Positions 48,476-59,587 are shown, numbered from the stretch's first letter. The stretch: 64,000 nt of DNA from Saccharopolyspora erythraea (GCF_018141105.1 NZ_CP054839.1:1488001-1552000), one strand, 5' to 3'. Notes: generated by a model from the letters alone, not told the origin. Program-made: numbers and translations.

Positions 48476-49012
48476 GTGGCACTGGGAACCGGATATGACC
48501 AGCAGGGCTGCCACCTCGCCCGCGCGCTCGAAGTGGTTGGCGAGCGCTGGACCCTGCTGATCCTGCGCGACTGCTTCTACGGGGTGCGCCGCTTCACAGA
48601 CCTGCGCGAGCACCTCGACATCTCCCGAGCCGTGCTCACCGACCGGCTCGACACCCTGGTCGAGGCCGGCGTGCTGACCCGGGAGGACTCGGGCGGCCAT
48701 CCGGAGTACCTGCTCACCGAGGCCGGCCGGGCGCTGTGGCCCGCGATCTTCTCCCTGTCCAAGTGGGGCGAGCGGTACACGCACGGCCCACACCCGGCCC
48801 GGATCTTCAGCCACGCGGCATGCGACACCGACGTCGACGACTTCGGGCTGTGCCACGCGTGCGGCCGGACCCCGGCCCCCGATGACCTCGTCGTCCGCCC
48901 CGGCCCCGGCAGCAACGCGATGCGTCGCAGCGACCGCGTCGCCCGCGTCCTCGAGAAACCCCACCGGATGCTGACCCCGATCGGCACTGCGGCCGATTCC
49001 ACCGCTGAGTGA
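48476..49012 (+). CDS. HxlR-family transcriptional regulator
   Basis: 178 residues. The winged helix includes CHLARALEVVGERWTLLILRDCFYGVRRFTDLREHLDISRAVLTDRL, with the N-terminal Cys common in HxlR redox or electrophile sensors. The C-terminal extension has a HAACDTDVDDFGLCHACG region with four Cys/His that might bind zinc. GTG 48476-48478. Divergent from an MFS exporter with a symmetric operator pair between them, so it probably represses the exporter until an electrophile or drug is sensed. Confidence 0.93.
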   Translation: MALGTGYDQQGCHLARALEVVGERWTLLILRDCFYGVRRFTDLREHLDISRAVLTDRLDTLVEAGVLTREDSGGHPEYLLTEAGRALWPAIFSLSKWGERYTHGPHPARIFSHAACDTDVDDFGLCHACGRTPAPDDLVVRPGPGSNAMRRSDRVARVLEKPHRMLTPIGTAADSTAE

Positions 49013-49371
49013 CCGGAGGTCCGCCGTCGCCGGTCAGGGCGCAGCGCCAGGAGGCCGGCAGCGGCGCCCACGGCCCTGGACAGCGGTACGGCCTGCCGCG
49101 TGAACCCGGCAAGGCAAACAGCGACCACAATGGACACAGGCTTTCGGGATTCGTTCGCTCGTAGGACTGGGCCTGGTCACTGCACGCAGAACTCGTTGCC
49201 TCGACAGTGCCTCACATGTGACATCTTTGTTCCGGTGACAACTGATCGGTCGAAATGCGCTGTCCCCCAGGGCTTCGGCCAGATGTTCAACCGGTGGTTG
49301 GGCGCATTGGCACCTGGCCCGCGCGCCGACCCCACCGACCCGTCGGCCTGCCTGCTCGAGCACCGGTCCGA
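49013..49371. other. Intergenic region, 359 bp, with a possible VOC C-terminal remnant
   Basis: No intact gene. On the minus strand the bases complementary to about 49180-49201 encode GNEFCVQ then stop, the C-terminal signature of glyoxalase/VOC proteins such as that in the pseudogene at 50385-50557. Nothing upstream in that frame looks like the rest of the domain, so if it is a remnant, it is badly decayed. Confidence 0.4.
49184..49200 (+). repeat. 17-bp direct repeat flanking the peptidase gene (copy 1; copy 2 at 50392-50408)
   Basis: ACGCAGAACTCGTTGCC occurs identically at 49184-49200 and 50392-50408, on both sides of the aminopeptidase gene (49372-50307). Both copies encode the same GNEFCVQ-type VOC tail on the minus strand, so shared ancestry of two VOC fragments is likelier than a mobile-element repeat. 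Confidence 0.6.
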
Positions 49372-50307
49372 CTAACCGCGGAACCGGTCGGTGGCCCCAA
49401 CAATCGCCGCGCCCAGCGCCCCTGTGGCGTGGTGCCCGGCATCCACTAGCACCAACTCACTTCCAGGCCAAGCAGCGGCCAGCTGCCACGGGGTGCCGAT
49501 CAGGTTGCCCAAGTCGAGGTTGCCCTGGACGAGCACCCCGGGAATGCCGGCCAGCCGCCCCGCCTCCGCCAGCACGACCCCCTCCTCCAGCCAGGAGCCG
49601 CGCCGCCAGAAGTGCGTGACGATCCGGGCGAAACCGAGGGCGAAGGCCGGGTCCTGGAACCGTGGACTCGGGCTCGGCGAGGTCGGCACGATGGCGTCCT
49701 CCCACTCGCACCAGTCGCGGGCTGCCTTGTTGCGCACAGCCGGATCGGGGTGCATCAGCAGGCGGTGATAGGCATCGGCGAAGTCCCCGTCCCGGTCGGC
49801 CTCAGGTATTCCGGCCCGGAACCGCGCCCATGCCTCCGGGAAGACCTCGCCCAGCCCACGGGTGAGCAGGTCGGTTTCCGCCCGTCGACCGGTGGCCAGT
49901 CCGCACAGCACCATCTCCGTGACCCGGTGCGGATGCCGCTCGGCGTAGAGCAGGCCCAGTACCGAGCCCCAGGAGCCGCCATGCACCAGCCAGCGGTCGA
50001 TACCCAGGTACTCACGCAGCTGCTCCATGTCGGCGAGCAGGTGCTCCGTGGTGTTGGCGGTGAAATCAGCGCCGGGCTCACTCGCATGCGGCGTGCTGCG
50101 GCCGGACATCCGCTGGTCGAACAGCACGGTTCGGTAGGCGGCGGGGTCGAAGAACCGGCGCATGCCGACCGAGCAACCCGAACCCGGCCCACCGTGCACC
50201 ACCACCGCCGGCTTGCCCCGCGGGTTGCCGCAGACCTCCCAGTACACCCGATGCCCGTCGCCCACATCGATCATCCCGGACTCGTAAGGCTCGATCTCTG
50301 GATACAC
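49372..50307 (-). CDS. Prolyl aminopeptidase (S33 alpha/beta hydrolase)
   Basis: 311 residues. S33 motifs: VVVHGGPGSGCSVG (oxyanion loop), LFDQRMSGRSTPHAS (family consensus DQRGxGRSxPHA, here with RMS), nucleophile elbow GGSWGSVLGL, Asp in QGNLDLGN and His in VDAGHHA. The enzyme releases N-terminal proline. RMS in place of RGC and GNLD in place of GRYD make this a divergent member whose specificity may have shifted. GTG 50305-50307 with GGAGG-type bases upstream. VOC-derived fragments lie on both sides. Confidence 0.88.
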   Translation of the reverse strand: MYPEIEPYESGMIDVGDGHRVYWEVCGNPRGKPAVVVHGGPGSGCSVGMRRFFDPAAYRTVLFDQRMSGRSTPHASEPGADFTANTTEHLLADMEQLREYLGIDRWLVHGGSWGSVLGLLYAERHPHRVTEMVLCGLATGRRAETDLLTRGLGEVFPEAWARFRAGIPEADRDGDFADAYHRLLMHPDPAVRNKAARDWCEWEDAIVPTSPSPSPRFQDPAFALGFARIVTHFWRRGSWLEEGVVLAEAGRLAGIPGVLVQGNLDLGNLIGTPWQLAAAWPGSELVLVDAGHHATGALGAAIVGATDRFRG

Positions 50308-50384
50308 CCGCCGCCTCCACCCGAAAGCACGTGCGCGATCGCGATCCCGTCGCTCAGCTCCGGCGACGAGGCCCCCGCTCGCGG

Positions 50385-50557
50385 CTACTGTACGCAGAAC
50401 TCGTTGCCCTCCGGGACCTTCTGGAACATCACGCGGGCCCTTTTCCGTCGGGGTCCCGCACGGCTGCGAAGTCGTCCCACCGCTCGCGCGGCCCCCAGAA
50501 GCGGGCCTGTGCCGCCGGATCGCGCGCGTCGAACGTCACTTGGAACTTGAGGCCCAT
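50385..50557 (-). pseudogene. Collapsed VOC (glyoxalase-like) gene
   Basis: From ATG 50555-50557 the minus strand reads MGLKFQVTFDARDPAAQARFW, the usual VOC N terminus. It then jumps to ERWDDFAAVRDPDGKGP and a stop. In another frame it continues VMFQKVPEGNEFCVQ to a stop at 50385-50387. Only about 60 codons remain of a roughly 130-240-codon family, with two apparent internal deletions and a frameshift. The remaining codons are recognisable, so the decay is probably recent. No intact copy is next to it. Confidence 0.75.
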
Positions 50558-50584
50558 GCGGACATCACGTCCGCGCCCCAAGCT

Positions 50585-50620
50585 ACCGGGTGGAACCGAC
50601 CCCAACCGGTTCCACCCGGT
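50585..50620 (-). terminator. Hairpin downstream of the SHOCT gene
   Basis: ACCGGGTGGAACCG (50585-50598) and its complement (50607-50620) form a 14-bp stem with an 8-base loop. On the minus strand it lies 57 bases after the SHOCT gene stop. It is a good terminator candidate. Confidence 0.65.
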
Positions 50621-50658
50621 GCGGCTGCTCGGTGCCGCCGGGCGCGGCTGCTCGGTGC
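50621..50658. repeat. Two copies of a 15-bp direct repeat
   Basis: GCGGCTGCTCGGTGC at 50621-50635 and 50644-50658, spaced 23 bases apart, in the intergenic stretch between the terminator and the SHOCT gene. It is probably a small local duplication. Confidence 0.55.
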
Positions 50659-50676
50659 GGCCGCGCCCGGACGGCG

Positions 50677-50940
50677 TCAGCCCAGTTGGTCGAGCCGTTC
50701 CCGGTACTCCTCGGTGCTGATCTCACCTCTGGCATAGCGGTCGGCGAGAACGTCCTTGGCGCGCTGGGCACCGGAGCGGTCGCGCTGCCGCGAGCCGCGG
50801 ACGGCCAGCCAGACCACAGCGGTGATCAGGCCCGCGAGCAGCAGCAGGAAGAACAGGCCGATGATCCAGCCAGGGCCGCCGTGCGGCGGTCCCCAGCCTC
50901 CGGGGTGTCCGAGCAGTTGCGTGATGATCTGGGTCGCCAT
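50677..50940 (-). CDS. SHOCT-domain membrane protein
   Basis: 87 residues. A His/Gly/Pro-rich N terminus is followed by one membrane helix (WIIGLFFLLLLAGLITAVVWLAV). The C-terminal SHOCT motif reads DVLADRYARGEISTEEYRERLDQLG, a short helical hairpin used in oligomerisation. Its length fits the family. It lies just downstream of a two-component system on the same strand but 170 bases from it. Function unknown; SHOCT proteins are often small envelope-stress or regulatory proteins. Confidence 0.88.
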   Translation of the reverse strand: MATQIITQLLGHPGGWGPPHGGPGWIIGLFFLLLLAGLITAVVWLAVRGSRQRDRSGAQRAKDVLADRYARGEISTEEYRERLDQLG

Positions 50941-51109
50941 CGTCGTCCCCTCCGCTGTCGCGAGGCCGGCCGGGTGCCGGCGCACTGCGTGGTTTGCGGA
51001 TCCAGATTGCCGCCGGCCAGGCGTTTTCGTCGTCAGCCCGGGAGCGGCTGTTGGGCTGCGCACCTCGACGTAGACGGCCTGCGCGGCATGCGGAGGGCGC
51101 GACCCCGCC

Positions 51110-51772
51110 TCAGCGGGCGCCGCCGGCCAGACCGGACTGGTATGCGATGACGACCAGCTGTGCGCGGTCGCGGGCGTGCAGCTTGATCATCGCGCGGCTG
51201 ACGTGAGTGCGGGCGGTCGCCGGGCTCACCACGAGCCGGTCCGCGATCTCCTCGTTGGACAGTCCCTCCGCGACCAGCGACACGATCTCGCGCTCCCGCT
51301 GGGTCAGGCTGCCCAGCGCCGGGTGCGGGCGCCCGCCGGAGGCCGGCTTCGCAGTGAACTCGTCGATCAGCCTGCGCGTGACCGCCGGTGACAGCAGCGA
51401 CTCCCCCGCCGCCACCACGCGGACCGCCCGCAGCAGCTCGGCAGGGTCGGTGTCCTTGATCAGGAATCCGCTGGCCCCAGCGCGCAGAGACTCGAACACG
51501 TACTCGTCCAGTTCGAAAGTGGTGAGCATGACGACCCGGGTACCGGCCAGCCGCTCGTCGGCGGTGAGCGTGCGCAACGCCTCGATGCCGTCGAGCACCG
51601 GCATCCGCACGTCCATCAGCACGACGTCGGGGTGTTCCCGCCGGACGAGCTCGACCGCCTCGCCGCCGTCGGCGGCCTCGCCCACCAGCTCCATGTCGGG
51701 CTCGGCGTCGAGCAGCACGCGCAGCCCGAGCCGGATGAGCACCTGGTCGTCGGCGACCGCGACCCGGATCAT
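51110..51772 (-). CDS. NarL/LuxR-type response regulator
   Basis: 220 residues. Receiver domain with VAVADDQVLIR, phospho-acceptor Asp in DVVLMDVRMPVLDG, and Lys in FLIKDTDPAEL. The C-terminal LuxR-type helix-turn-helix is LTQREREIVSLVAEGLSNEEIADRLVVSPATARTHVSR. Its ATG overlaps the stop of the histidine-kinase gene (ATGA). Signal and targets are unknown; the kinase is the cognate partner. Confidence 0.94.
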   Translation of the reverse strand: MIRVAVADDQVLIRLGLRVLLDAEPDMELVGEAADGGEAVELVRREHPDVVLMDVRMPVLDGIEALRTLTADERLAGTRVVMLTTFELDEYVFESLRAGASGFLIKDTDPAELLRAVRVVAAGESLLSPAVTRRLIDEFTAKPASGGRPHPALGSLTQREREIVSLVAEGLSNEEIADRLVVSPATARTHVSRAMIKLHARDRAQLVVIAYQSGLAGGAR

Positions 51773-52920
51773 CGGCTTCCTCCGAACGGCAGGTGGGCGT
51801 GGACCAGGAACCCGCCCTCCGGGCGCGGTCCCGCATCGAGAGTGCCGCCCACGGCCGCCGCGCGTTCCCGCATTCCCACGATCCCGTGACCGCCGGAGCC
51901 GATATCGTCGGTGAGCCGGGCCCGTCCGTCGTCGCTGACCCGCACCTCGACCGCGCCGGGGAGGTAGCCGATCACCACCGTCGCCGTGGCCGGGCCCGCG
52001 TGGCGCAGCACGTTGGTCAGCGACTCCTGCACGATGCGGTAGGCGGCGAGGTCCACGGCGGCGGGCAGCTCACCGCGCTCGCCGGTGGTGCTGGTCCGCA
52101 CCGGGAGCCCGGCGGCGGTGATGCGCCCGGCCAGCGCGTCGAGCTGGCCCAGGCCCGGGGTCGGGCCGCGGTCGCCGCTCTCGGGGCGGCGGAAGACGGC
52201 GAGCGTGCCGCGCAGTTCGTCCAGCGCCTCCTTGCTGGTGCGCCGGATCGCCTCCAGCGCGGGCCGGGCCTGCTCCGGACGCTGGTCGAGGACGTGCAGG
52301 GCCACCGCGGACTGGAAGTTGATCGCCGACAGCCCGTGCCCGACGACGTCGTGCACCTCCTGCACGACCCGGATCCGCTCCTCGTAGGCACGGCGCCGGG
52401 CCTGCTCCTCCCGTCCGCGCCGCGCCGACTCCCGGTACATGCGCGCGATCGTGCCGATCGCCCACGGCACCACCAGCAGCGCGGTCGCACCGAGCAGCGC
52501 CGAAGGCAGCTCCACCCAGAACCGCGGGCCGACCAGCCGCGGCACGTGCCCGGCCATCACGACGACCAGGGCGCCACCGCACAGGATCGCGCTGCGCCGC
52601 AGCGGAAGGCGCGCGGCTGCGGAGTACGCGGCGAAGGCAACCGTCAGGAACACCGGCCCGTAGGGGTAGTCCGACGCGAGGTAGCCGGCCGTCACCGTCG
52701 CGGCGCCCGTCAGCGCCGCGACCGGCCACACCCGGCGCAACGCCAGCGCGGCGGCGGCCAGTCCGAGCAGCACGTAGGCGAGGGCGTCGAGCGGCCGGTG
52801 CGGCGGCACCTGCCACACCGAGGCGAACCGCGACCCCATCACGACCACCGCGCCGAGCAGGGCGGCGAAGGCCGCGTCGGTGCCCAGCACGCGCGGGTCG
52901 GGCTTGACGGCGAAGCGCAT
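51769..52920 (-). CDS. Sensor histidine kinase (HisKA_3 type)
   Basis: 383 residues. About five hydrophobic segments in the N-terminal third form a membrane sensor. The dimerisation/phosphoacceptor motif is ERIRVVQEVHDVVGHGLSAI (His near residue 194). The C-terminal ATPase domain has N-box EESLTNVLRHAGPAT, and G-box DIGSGGHGIVGMRERAAAVGG. This NarX/DesK-type kinase is coupled to the response regulator. The signal is unknown. The start codon is at the end of the membrane-sensor frame. Confidence 0.93.
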   Translation of the reverse strand: MRFAVKPDPRVLGTDAAFAALLGAVVVMGSRFASVWQVPPHRPLDALAYVLLGLAAAALALRRVWPVAALTGAATVTAGYLASDYPYGPVFLTVAFAAYSAAARLPLRRSAILCGGALVVVMAGHVPRLVGPRFWVELPSALLGATALLVVPWAIGTIARMYRESARRGREEQARRRAYEERIRVVQEVHDVVGHGLSAINFQSAVALHVLDQRPEQARPALEAIRRTSKEALDELRGTLAVFRRPESGDRGPTPGLGQLDALAGRITAAGLPVRTSTTGERGELPAAVDLAAYRIVQESLTNVLRHAGPATATVVIGYLPGAVEVRVSDDGRARLTDDIGSGGHGIVGMRERAAAVGGTLDAGPRPEGGFLVHAHLPFGGSR

Positions 52921-53126
52921 GCGATGACGATAGGCCGATCACCGGCCCGCGACATCGTCGCCGCGACGTAGCTCGCCTACGCCGGTGCGCGTACGGCGTC
53001 GGCCGCGGGGCCGTACCGGCACACAGCTTGTCTTCGATCAAAGATCCCGGAGCCAGAGGACGCCTGAGGTTCCGCCACCCACACCGCCACGCAAGGTGAG
53101 TCCAAAAGCAAGTTCACGAAAGCCCC

Positions 53127-53807
53127 TCAGAGCCGCTCGTCCAGCCGTTCCCGCAACGGCTCGTAGTCGTGGCCGGGGAAGATCCGCGGGAAGATCTCCA
53201 GCATGTTCCGCAGCTCGTCGGCCAACACGTCGAACTCGTCGCATCCGCGGTCTACGTCCGCGAACAGATACTGCCAGCCCAAGGCGCCCTTGGTCACCAG
53301 CAGCGCGTCCAGGTACCCGCCGTAGTCCAAGTCGAGCAGGTACAGCTCGCTGGTGCCGTCGAAGTACCACACCTCCGGAGAGGTGGCACCCGCCGGGAAG
53401 CGCAGCCCCGAGAGCGCGCCGTCGCCCGACACCGGGTGTTCGTCGAAGGGGTGCATGTGCCGGTACACCTGCGACTCCGCCTCGGTGGCGTACTCGGTCT
53501 CCAGGTAGGCACCCGTCTGCGCCATCGCTCCGGCCAGGTGGCACACCGAGAACTCGCCGACCAGGTCGCCCGCACGCCACTTGCAGCCGACGACCTCGAA
53601 GCTCAGGAAGTGCCGCCTCAGCGCGGGATCCAGCACCACTCCGTGCTCGTCGGCGATCAGGGCGAAGGCGTTCTGTGAGTTCGCGATATCGGCGACCGGC
53701 CCCAGTTCCTCATGCACCAGGTCCACTTCCGCGGCGCCGCGGAGCTCGTCGAGCATCGCGACGTACCGGAGCTCGTAGTCGCTGAGCTCAACCGGGCCGT
53801 ACCCCAT
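53127..53807 (-). CDS. Uncharacterised protein, possible SUKH/SMI1-like immunity protein
   Basis: 226 residues, acidic. No transmembrane segment. The C-terminal half, with EVWYFDGTSELYLLDLDYGGYLDALLVTKGALGWQYLFAD, faintly resembles SUKH/SMI1-KNR4 immunity proteins, which have aromatic-rich strands of this kind. No toxin gene lies nearby. ATG 53805-53807 with GGAAGG upstream. Length and composition fit, but motif support is weak, so treat the family as tentative. The gene stands alone on the minus strand between the two-component system and an FAD monooxygenase. Confidence 0.7.
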   Translation of the reverse strand: MGYGPVELSDYELRYVAMLDELRGAAEVDLVHEELGPVADIANSQNAFALIADEHGVVLDPALRRHFLSFEVVGCKWRAGDLVGEFSVCHLAGAMAQTGAYLETEYATEAESQVYRHMHPFDEHPVSGDGALSGLRFPAGATSPEVWYFDGTSELYLLDLDYGGYLDALLVTKGALGWQYLFADVDRGCDEFDVLADELRNMLEIFPRIFPGHDYEPLRERLDERL

Positions 53808-53920
53808 GTCGTCAACCTTCCGCGAACCCGCCGCCTCCAGCGCACTTCCGCGCGCTCCCGGTCGTGGCGTATGACGTCGGCCGCGCGGGTCGGGTTCCAT
53901 CTCGGTGCGACATCGCGGGA

Positions 53921-55087
53921 TCAGCGGGAAATCGGGGTGTCCCACTCCAGTTGCTCGCGGACCGCCTCGGCTTCGGGAGCCGGCGTGTCGGCGTAGCGGC
54001 GGCTCAGCCGCCCGAGATCCTCGGCGCGTTCGGCGTGGCTCGCGTCGATCCCGGCACTCATCTGCCCGCTGTTTACGATGTTGCGCTCGACCCTCGGACG
54101 CCGCAGCCGCTCGTAGGCGTCCAGGGCGGGTTCGAGGCCGGGCGAGTCGCGGAGCGACTTGGCCAGCACCACCGCGTCCTCGAAGGCCATCGAGGCGCCC
54201 TGACCGGTCGCGGGCGATGCCGCGTGCGCGGCGTCCCCGACGAGCAGCGCGCCGCGACCGCGCCACCGCGGCGAAGCCGCGAGGTCGTGCGCGTTCGTGG
54301 CCAGTACTTCGTTGGTCGCCTCGACTATGCCCGCTGCGGGCGTCGCGTCCGGTCTCAGGGCCGCCACGAGCTTTTCGCGCAGCATCTCGGTGGACTCGGT
54401 GCTGTCCAGCAGCGGTCCGGGAAGGCGCGCGAACCAGAAAGTCCTTCCCTCCGGGGAAACCGCGTAACCGAACGCGCTTGCGCTGCCCCGCACCATCTCG
54501 ATTCTCCCGGGCTCGTGCGGCGGTGTGGCGTGACCGGAGTAGCCGTAGTAGACCTGTTGTCCCGCATAGCGCTTCGGAGCGGCGGCGGGGTCGACCACTG
54601 CGCGGACAACCGAGTGCAGGCCGTCAGCGCCGACGACGAGATCCGCCTTCGTGCTGGTGCCATCGGCGAAACGCGCGACCACGCCGTCGCCGTCAGCGGC
54701 GCACGACTCGAACCGGACGCCGTACTCGATCGGGATACCGCGCCGCCGGACCTCCGCGCGCAGCACCGCGCACAGCTCCGCGCGGCGGATGCAGCGGTAG
54801 CGCCGCAGCGGATTCTCCTGCTCTCCCATGGCCGAGACGGCGATCTGCTGCCCGTCACTGCCGGTGACGCGCAACGAGGTCAGCTCGAAACCGGCTTGCG
54901 CCACCGGGACCGCGGCGCCGATCTGGTCCAGGGCCAGCATTCCGCCGCTCGCCAGCGTGAGGAAAGCACCGATGTCGCCGCCGTCGTCCCGGTACGCCTC
55001 GTGGACGCTGACGTCGAATCCCGCCTTGTGCAAGGCCAAAGCGGCCGCCGACCCCGCGAGCCCACCACCGGCGATGACGATCCGCAC
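53921..55087 (-). CDS. FAD-dependent monooxygenase, PHBH fold
   Basis: 388 residues from GTG 55087, supported by GGAGGGG upstream. ATG 55105 is also in frame. Flavoprotein hydroxylase motifs: GxGxxG in VIAGGGLAGSAAALAL (residues 2-18), the DG motif VVGADGLHSVVR near residue 155, and the GD motif LLVGDAAHAASPATGQG near residue 275. These position FAD and NADPH for hydroxylation of aromatic or polyketide-like substrates. The substrate is unknown; similar enzymes inactivate antibiotics such as tetracyclines or rifamycins. It stands alone upstream of uvrB's downstream side. Confidence 0.9.
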   Translation of the reverse strand: MRIVIAGGGLAGSAAALALHKAGFDVSVHEAYRDDGGDIGAFLTLASGGMLALDQIGAAVPVAQAGFELTSLRVTGSDGQQIAVSAMGEQENPLRRYRCIRRAELCAVLRAEVRRRGIPIEYGVRFESCAADGDGVVARFADGTSTKADLVVGADGLHSVVRAVVDPAAAPKRYAGQQVYYGYSGHATPPHEPGRIEMVRGSASAFGYAVSPEGRTFWFARLPGPLLDSTESTEMLREKLVAALRPDATPAAGIVEATNEVLATNAHDLAASPRWRGRGALLVGDAAHAASPATGQGASMAFEDAVVLAKSLRDSPGLEPALDAYERLRRPRVERNIVNSGQMSAGIDASHAERAEDLGRLSRRYADTPAPEAEAVREQLEWDTPISR

Positions 55088-55236
55088 GCCTGACACCCCT
55101 CCCATCCGCGACACCCGGACGCGTTCATTGTCCGGGGGTCGCGGTGAAAAGGACGAGAGCCACGCGAAAAGCCGACGCGTCGCCCGGCTCGCCGGGTGCG
55201 GTCGCGTCCGGTCTCACCGGGCGCCAGCCGCGAGTC

Positions 55237-57390
<2,154 letters not shown>

Positions 57391-57682
57391 AGCCTGCCGA
57401 ACCAGATCTTGGGGGGTGGACACTTCCGGCGTCGCCGCCGTCGGTCATCCACGCTACCCCCAGGCACCGACAACGCACCGATGTCGCCTCCGAGGCGCCA
57501 CACGCGCCACACGAGTCACCGCCGCCACAGACCGCCGCTGTGCCTCCCGCAACCCAGTTGGCACTGGCGTCCCTGGTTGCCGGTGAGCCGATGCCGAACG
57601 GCTGCCGCGGGCTGATACTGGGGTCGACCGCTCCGGCAGGTCCGCCACCGGGACGGTCGCAGCCGCTTCTGGAGGTGGTGTG

Positions 57683-58120
57683 ATGTCCACCAGTACACCG
57701 ATCACCGGGCATCCTGACCTTGCCGAACTGCGCGCCCGCTACGACCGGGCCGCCGAGACCCCCACCGCGCAGGCCGCGGACGGGGCGATCGTCCTCGGCG
57801 GGCTGTTCGTCGCCCTCTCCCCCTGGATCGCGGGGTTCAGCGGGGTGGGCTCGCTGGCGATGAACAACTTCGTCACCGGCATGGCCACGGCGGTCCTGGG
57901 TCTGTGCTTCGCGGCGGCTTTCCACCGCACGCACGGGATCGCGTGGGTCTGCCCGGTGCTGGGTCTCTGGGCGATCCTGTCGGTATTCATCATCAGCGGG
58001 ACCGCGATCACGGCCACCACCGTGCTCTGCAACGTCATCGGCGGCGCGGTCGTGCTGCTGGCGGGCCTTGCCACCATGGCCCCGTCGATGATGCCGCAGC
58101 GTGGGGGAAGGAGAGCCTGA
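57683..58120 (+). CDS. SPW-repeat membrane protein
   Basis: 145 residues. Four hydrophobic segments. The SPW signature ALSPWIAGFSG occurs at about residue 47, and VLGLWAILS gives a further Trp-containing span in the second half. This small family of actinobacterial membrane proteins has no known role. ATG 57683-57685 has GGAGG seven bases upstream. It is divergent from uvrB and about 90 bases before a DUF402 gene. Confidence 0.88.
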   Translation: MSTSTPITGHPDLAELRARYDRAAETPTAQAADGAIVLGGLFVALSPWIAGFSGVGSLAMNNFVTGMATAVLGLCFAAAFHRTHGIAWVCPVLGLWAILSVFIISGTAITATTVLCNVIGGAVVLLAGLATMAPSMMPQRGGRRA

Positions 58121-58209
58121 CCCCGACCCGATCGGAGGTGGCGAGTATTGGCGCAGGAAACCGGGCGCGGCGTTGGACGCGACGCCGCGCCCCTGCATAG
58201 GGTGAGGTC

Positions 58210-58764
58210 GTGACGACCCAGCGCGAGATCGCCGACCGGCTGGGGCTGCCGGTCCACCCGCCGAAGACCGAGATCTTCGACCTCGCCGCGCGCACGAACA
58301 CCGACCCGAAGCAGATCGTCCGGGACGTCGACCTCTACCGCGTGGAGCCGTTCGGCCTCTACCTCGCGCGCCCGATGCCGGGCCACCCGAGGCTGCGCTA
58401 CTTGTGGTCGTGGCTGCTGCCCGGACTCGGGCTGCGGATCAGCCGCTTCGACTGGCAGCCGGGCCACAGCCGGGATCTCGACTTCTACCTCGACGTGGTC
58501 GGCATCGAGCGCGGTGAGGACCGCTGGCGCACCGTGGACCACTACCTGGACATCGAAGTCCGCACCGGCCGCGAGGCGCGACTGCTCGACATCGACGAGT
58601 TCCTGGTTGCCACCAAAGCGGATCTGCTCGACGAGCCCACCGCGCGACGGGCGCTGGAGACCGCCTGCGCCGCCGTCGAGGGACTTGCCCGGCACGACTA
58701 CGACCTGGCGAAGTGGTTGCGGCACAACGGAATCGAGCTTTCCTGGCCCAGGCACCATTCCTGA
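58210..58764 (+). CDS. DUF402 family protein, copy 1
   Basis: 184 residues. The family region VDLYRVEPFGLYLARPMPGHPRLRYLWSWLLPGLGL is followed by FYLDVVGIERGEDRWRTVDHYLDIEVRTGREARLLDIDEF. DUF402 proteins include nucleoside-phosphatase-like folds with two metal-binding sites. The acidic clusters fit. A paralogue, 59 bases shorter, follows at 58914 on the same strand. Function not known here; nucleotide phosphatase activity is known for a few relatives. Confidence 0.88.
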   Translation: MTTQREIADRLGLPVHPPKTEIFDLAARTNTDPKQIVRDVDLYRVEPFGLYLARPMPGHPRLRYLWSWLLPGLGLRISRFDWQPGHSRDLDFYLDVVGIERGEDRWRTVDHYLDIEVRTGREARLLDIDEFLVATKADLLDEPTARRALETACAAVEGLARHDYDLAKWLRHNGIELSWPRHHS

Positions 58765-58913
58765 GTCTGCCGAAGCTGTGAGCACGCCCGCTACCGCCAT
58801 CCCGGTGACGAAGGCAGCACCCGCGGAATCGATATCCGACGACTTCTGAAAAGTTATGTTAAAAGTCGCTACTGTTGATCTCCGCCACGGTTTTTGCCAT
58901 TAACCTCTGCCCC

Positions 58914-59423
58914 GTGGGCATGGTGGCTTCTTCTCCTCGGCTGGTGGACGTTATCGACCTGTTCAGCGCGCGGCGGTCCCATTCCTCGGGCGCCGTGATG
59001 GGACTGGACGTGTGCCGCGTCGAACCCTGGGGACTGTCGCTGGAGTGCTCCACTCCCGAGGACCCGGCCGCCGACAGCGAGGTCACCTGGCTGCTGGCCG
59101 ACCTCGGCCTCAAGCTCACCCGCCACCGCCCGCGCCGCAGGCACTCCCGCCGCGGGCCGAGCCTGCTGACCGCGGTGCACATCGAGCGCGACACCCGCTC
59201 CTGGACCACCACCGACCTGCTGCTCGGCTTGGAGGTGCCCGACCAGAGGCCGGCGCGCATCGCCCAGTACGAGGAGTTCGCCGACGCGGTCTCCGGTGGG
59301 CTGATCCGGCTCAGCGAAGCCGATTACGCGCTGCGGACCGTGCACCGCACGCTGGAGGAGATCAGCATGCACCGCGACCTGAACCAGTGGCTGGCCCACC
59401 GCGGCATCTTCGACATCTGGTGA
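58914..59423 (+). CDS. DUF402 family protein, copy 2
   Basis: 169 residues. It aligns with copy 1 in the core: DVCRVEPWGLSLECS resembles DLYRVEPFGLYLARP, and VHIERDTRSWTTTDLLLGLEV matches the second region. GTG 58914 was chosen, possibly leaderless because TAACCT lies about 8 bases upstream; ATG 58920 is an alternative. The gap before it (58765-58913) is AT-rich by local standards, with a CGACTT/AAGTCG inverted repeat at 58840-58868. This paralogue lacks the acidic tail of copy 1 and may have diverged in function. Confidence 0.82.
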   Translation: MGMVASSPRLVDVIDLFSARRSHSSGAVMGLDVCRVEPWGLSLECSTPEDPAADSEVTWLLADLGLKLTRHRPRRRHSRRGPSLLTAVHIERDTRSWTTTDLLLGLEVPDQRPARIAQYEEFADAVSGGLIRLSEADYALRTVHRTLEEISMHRDLNQWLAHRGIFDIW

Positions 59424-59587
59424 GCTGCTGACCCTCGCCGCGAGCCCCGGGTGCCCACAGCCCATCGGTGGTGTCCCCGGCTCATGCCTGGCCCGCCCGC
59501 GGCCCGCGCGCGGCGGCGGTTAGCTTCGATACCGAAGGGTGAGCGCGGCCTCCGCAGCGGCGGGGCCGCCGGGTAGCGGAGCACCAG

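Noticed and set aside
49184-50408. Treating the 17-bp direct repeats around the peptidase gene as mobile-element target-site duplications
   Set aside because: Both copies encode the same VOC C-terminal peptide, which explains the identity; no transposase lies between them.
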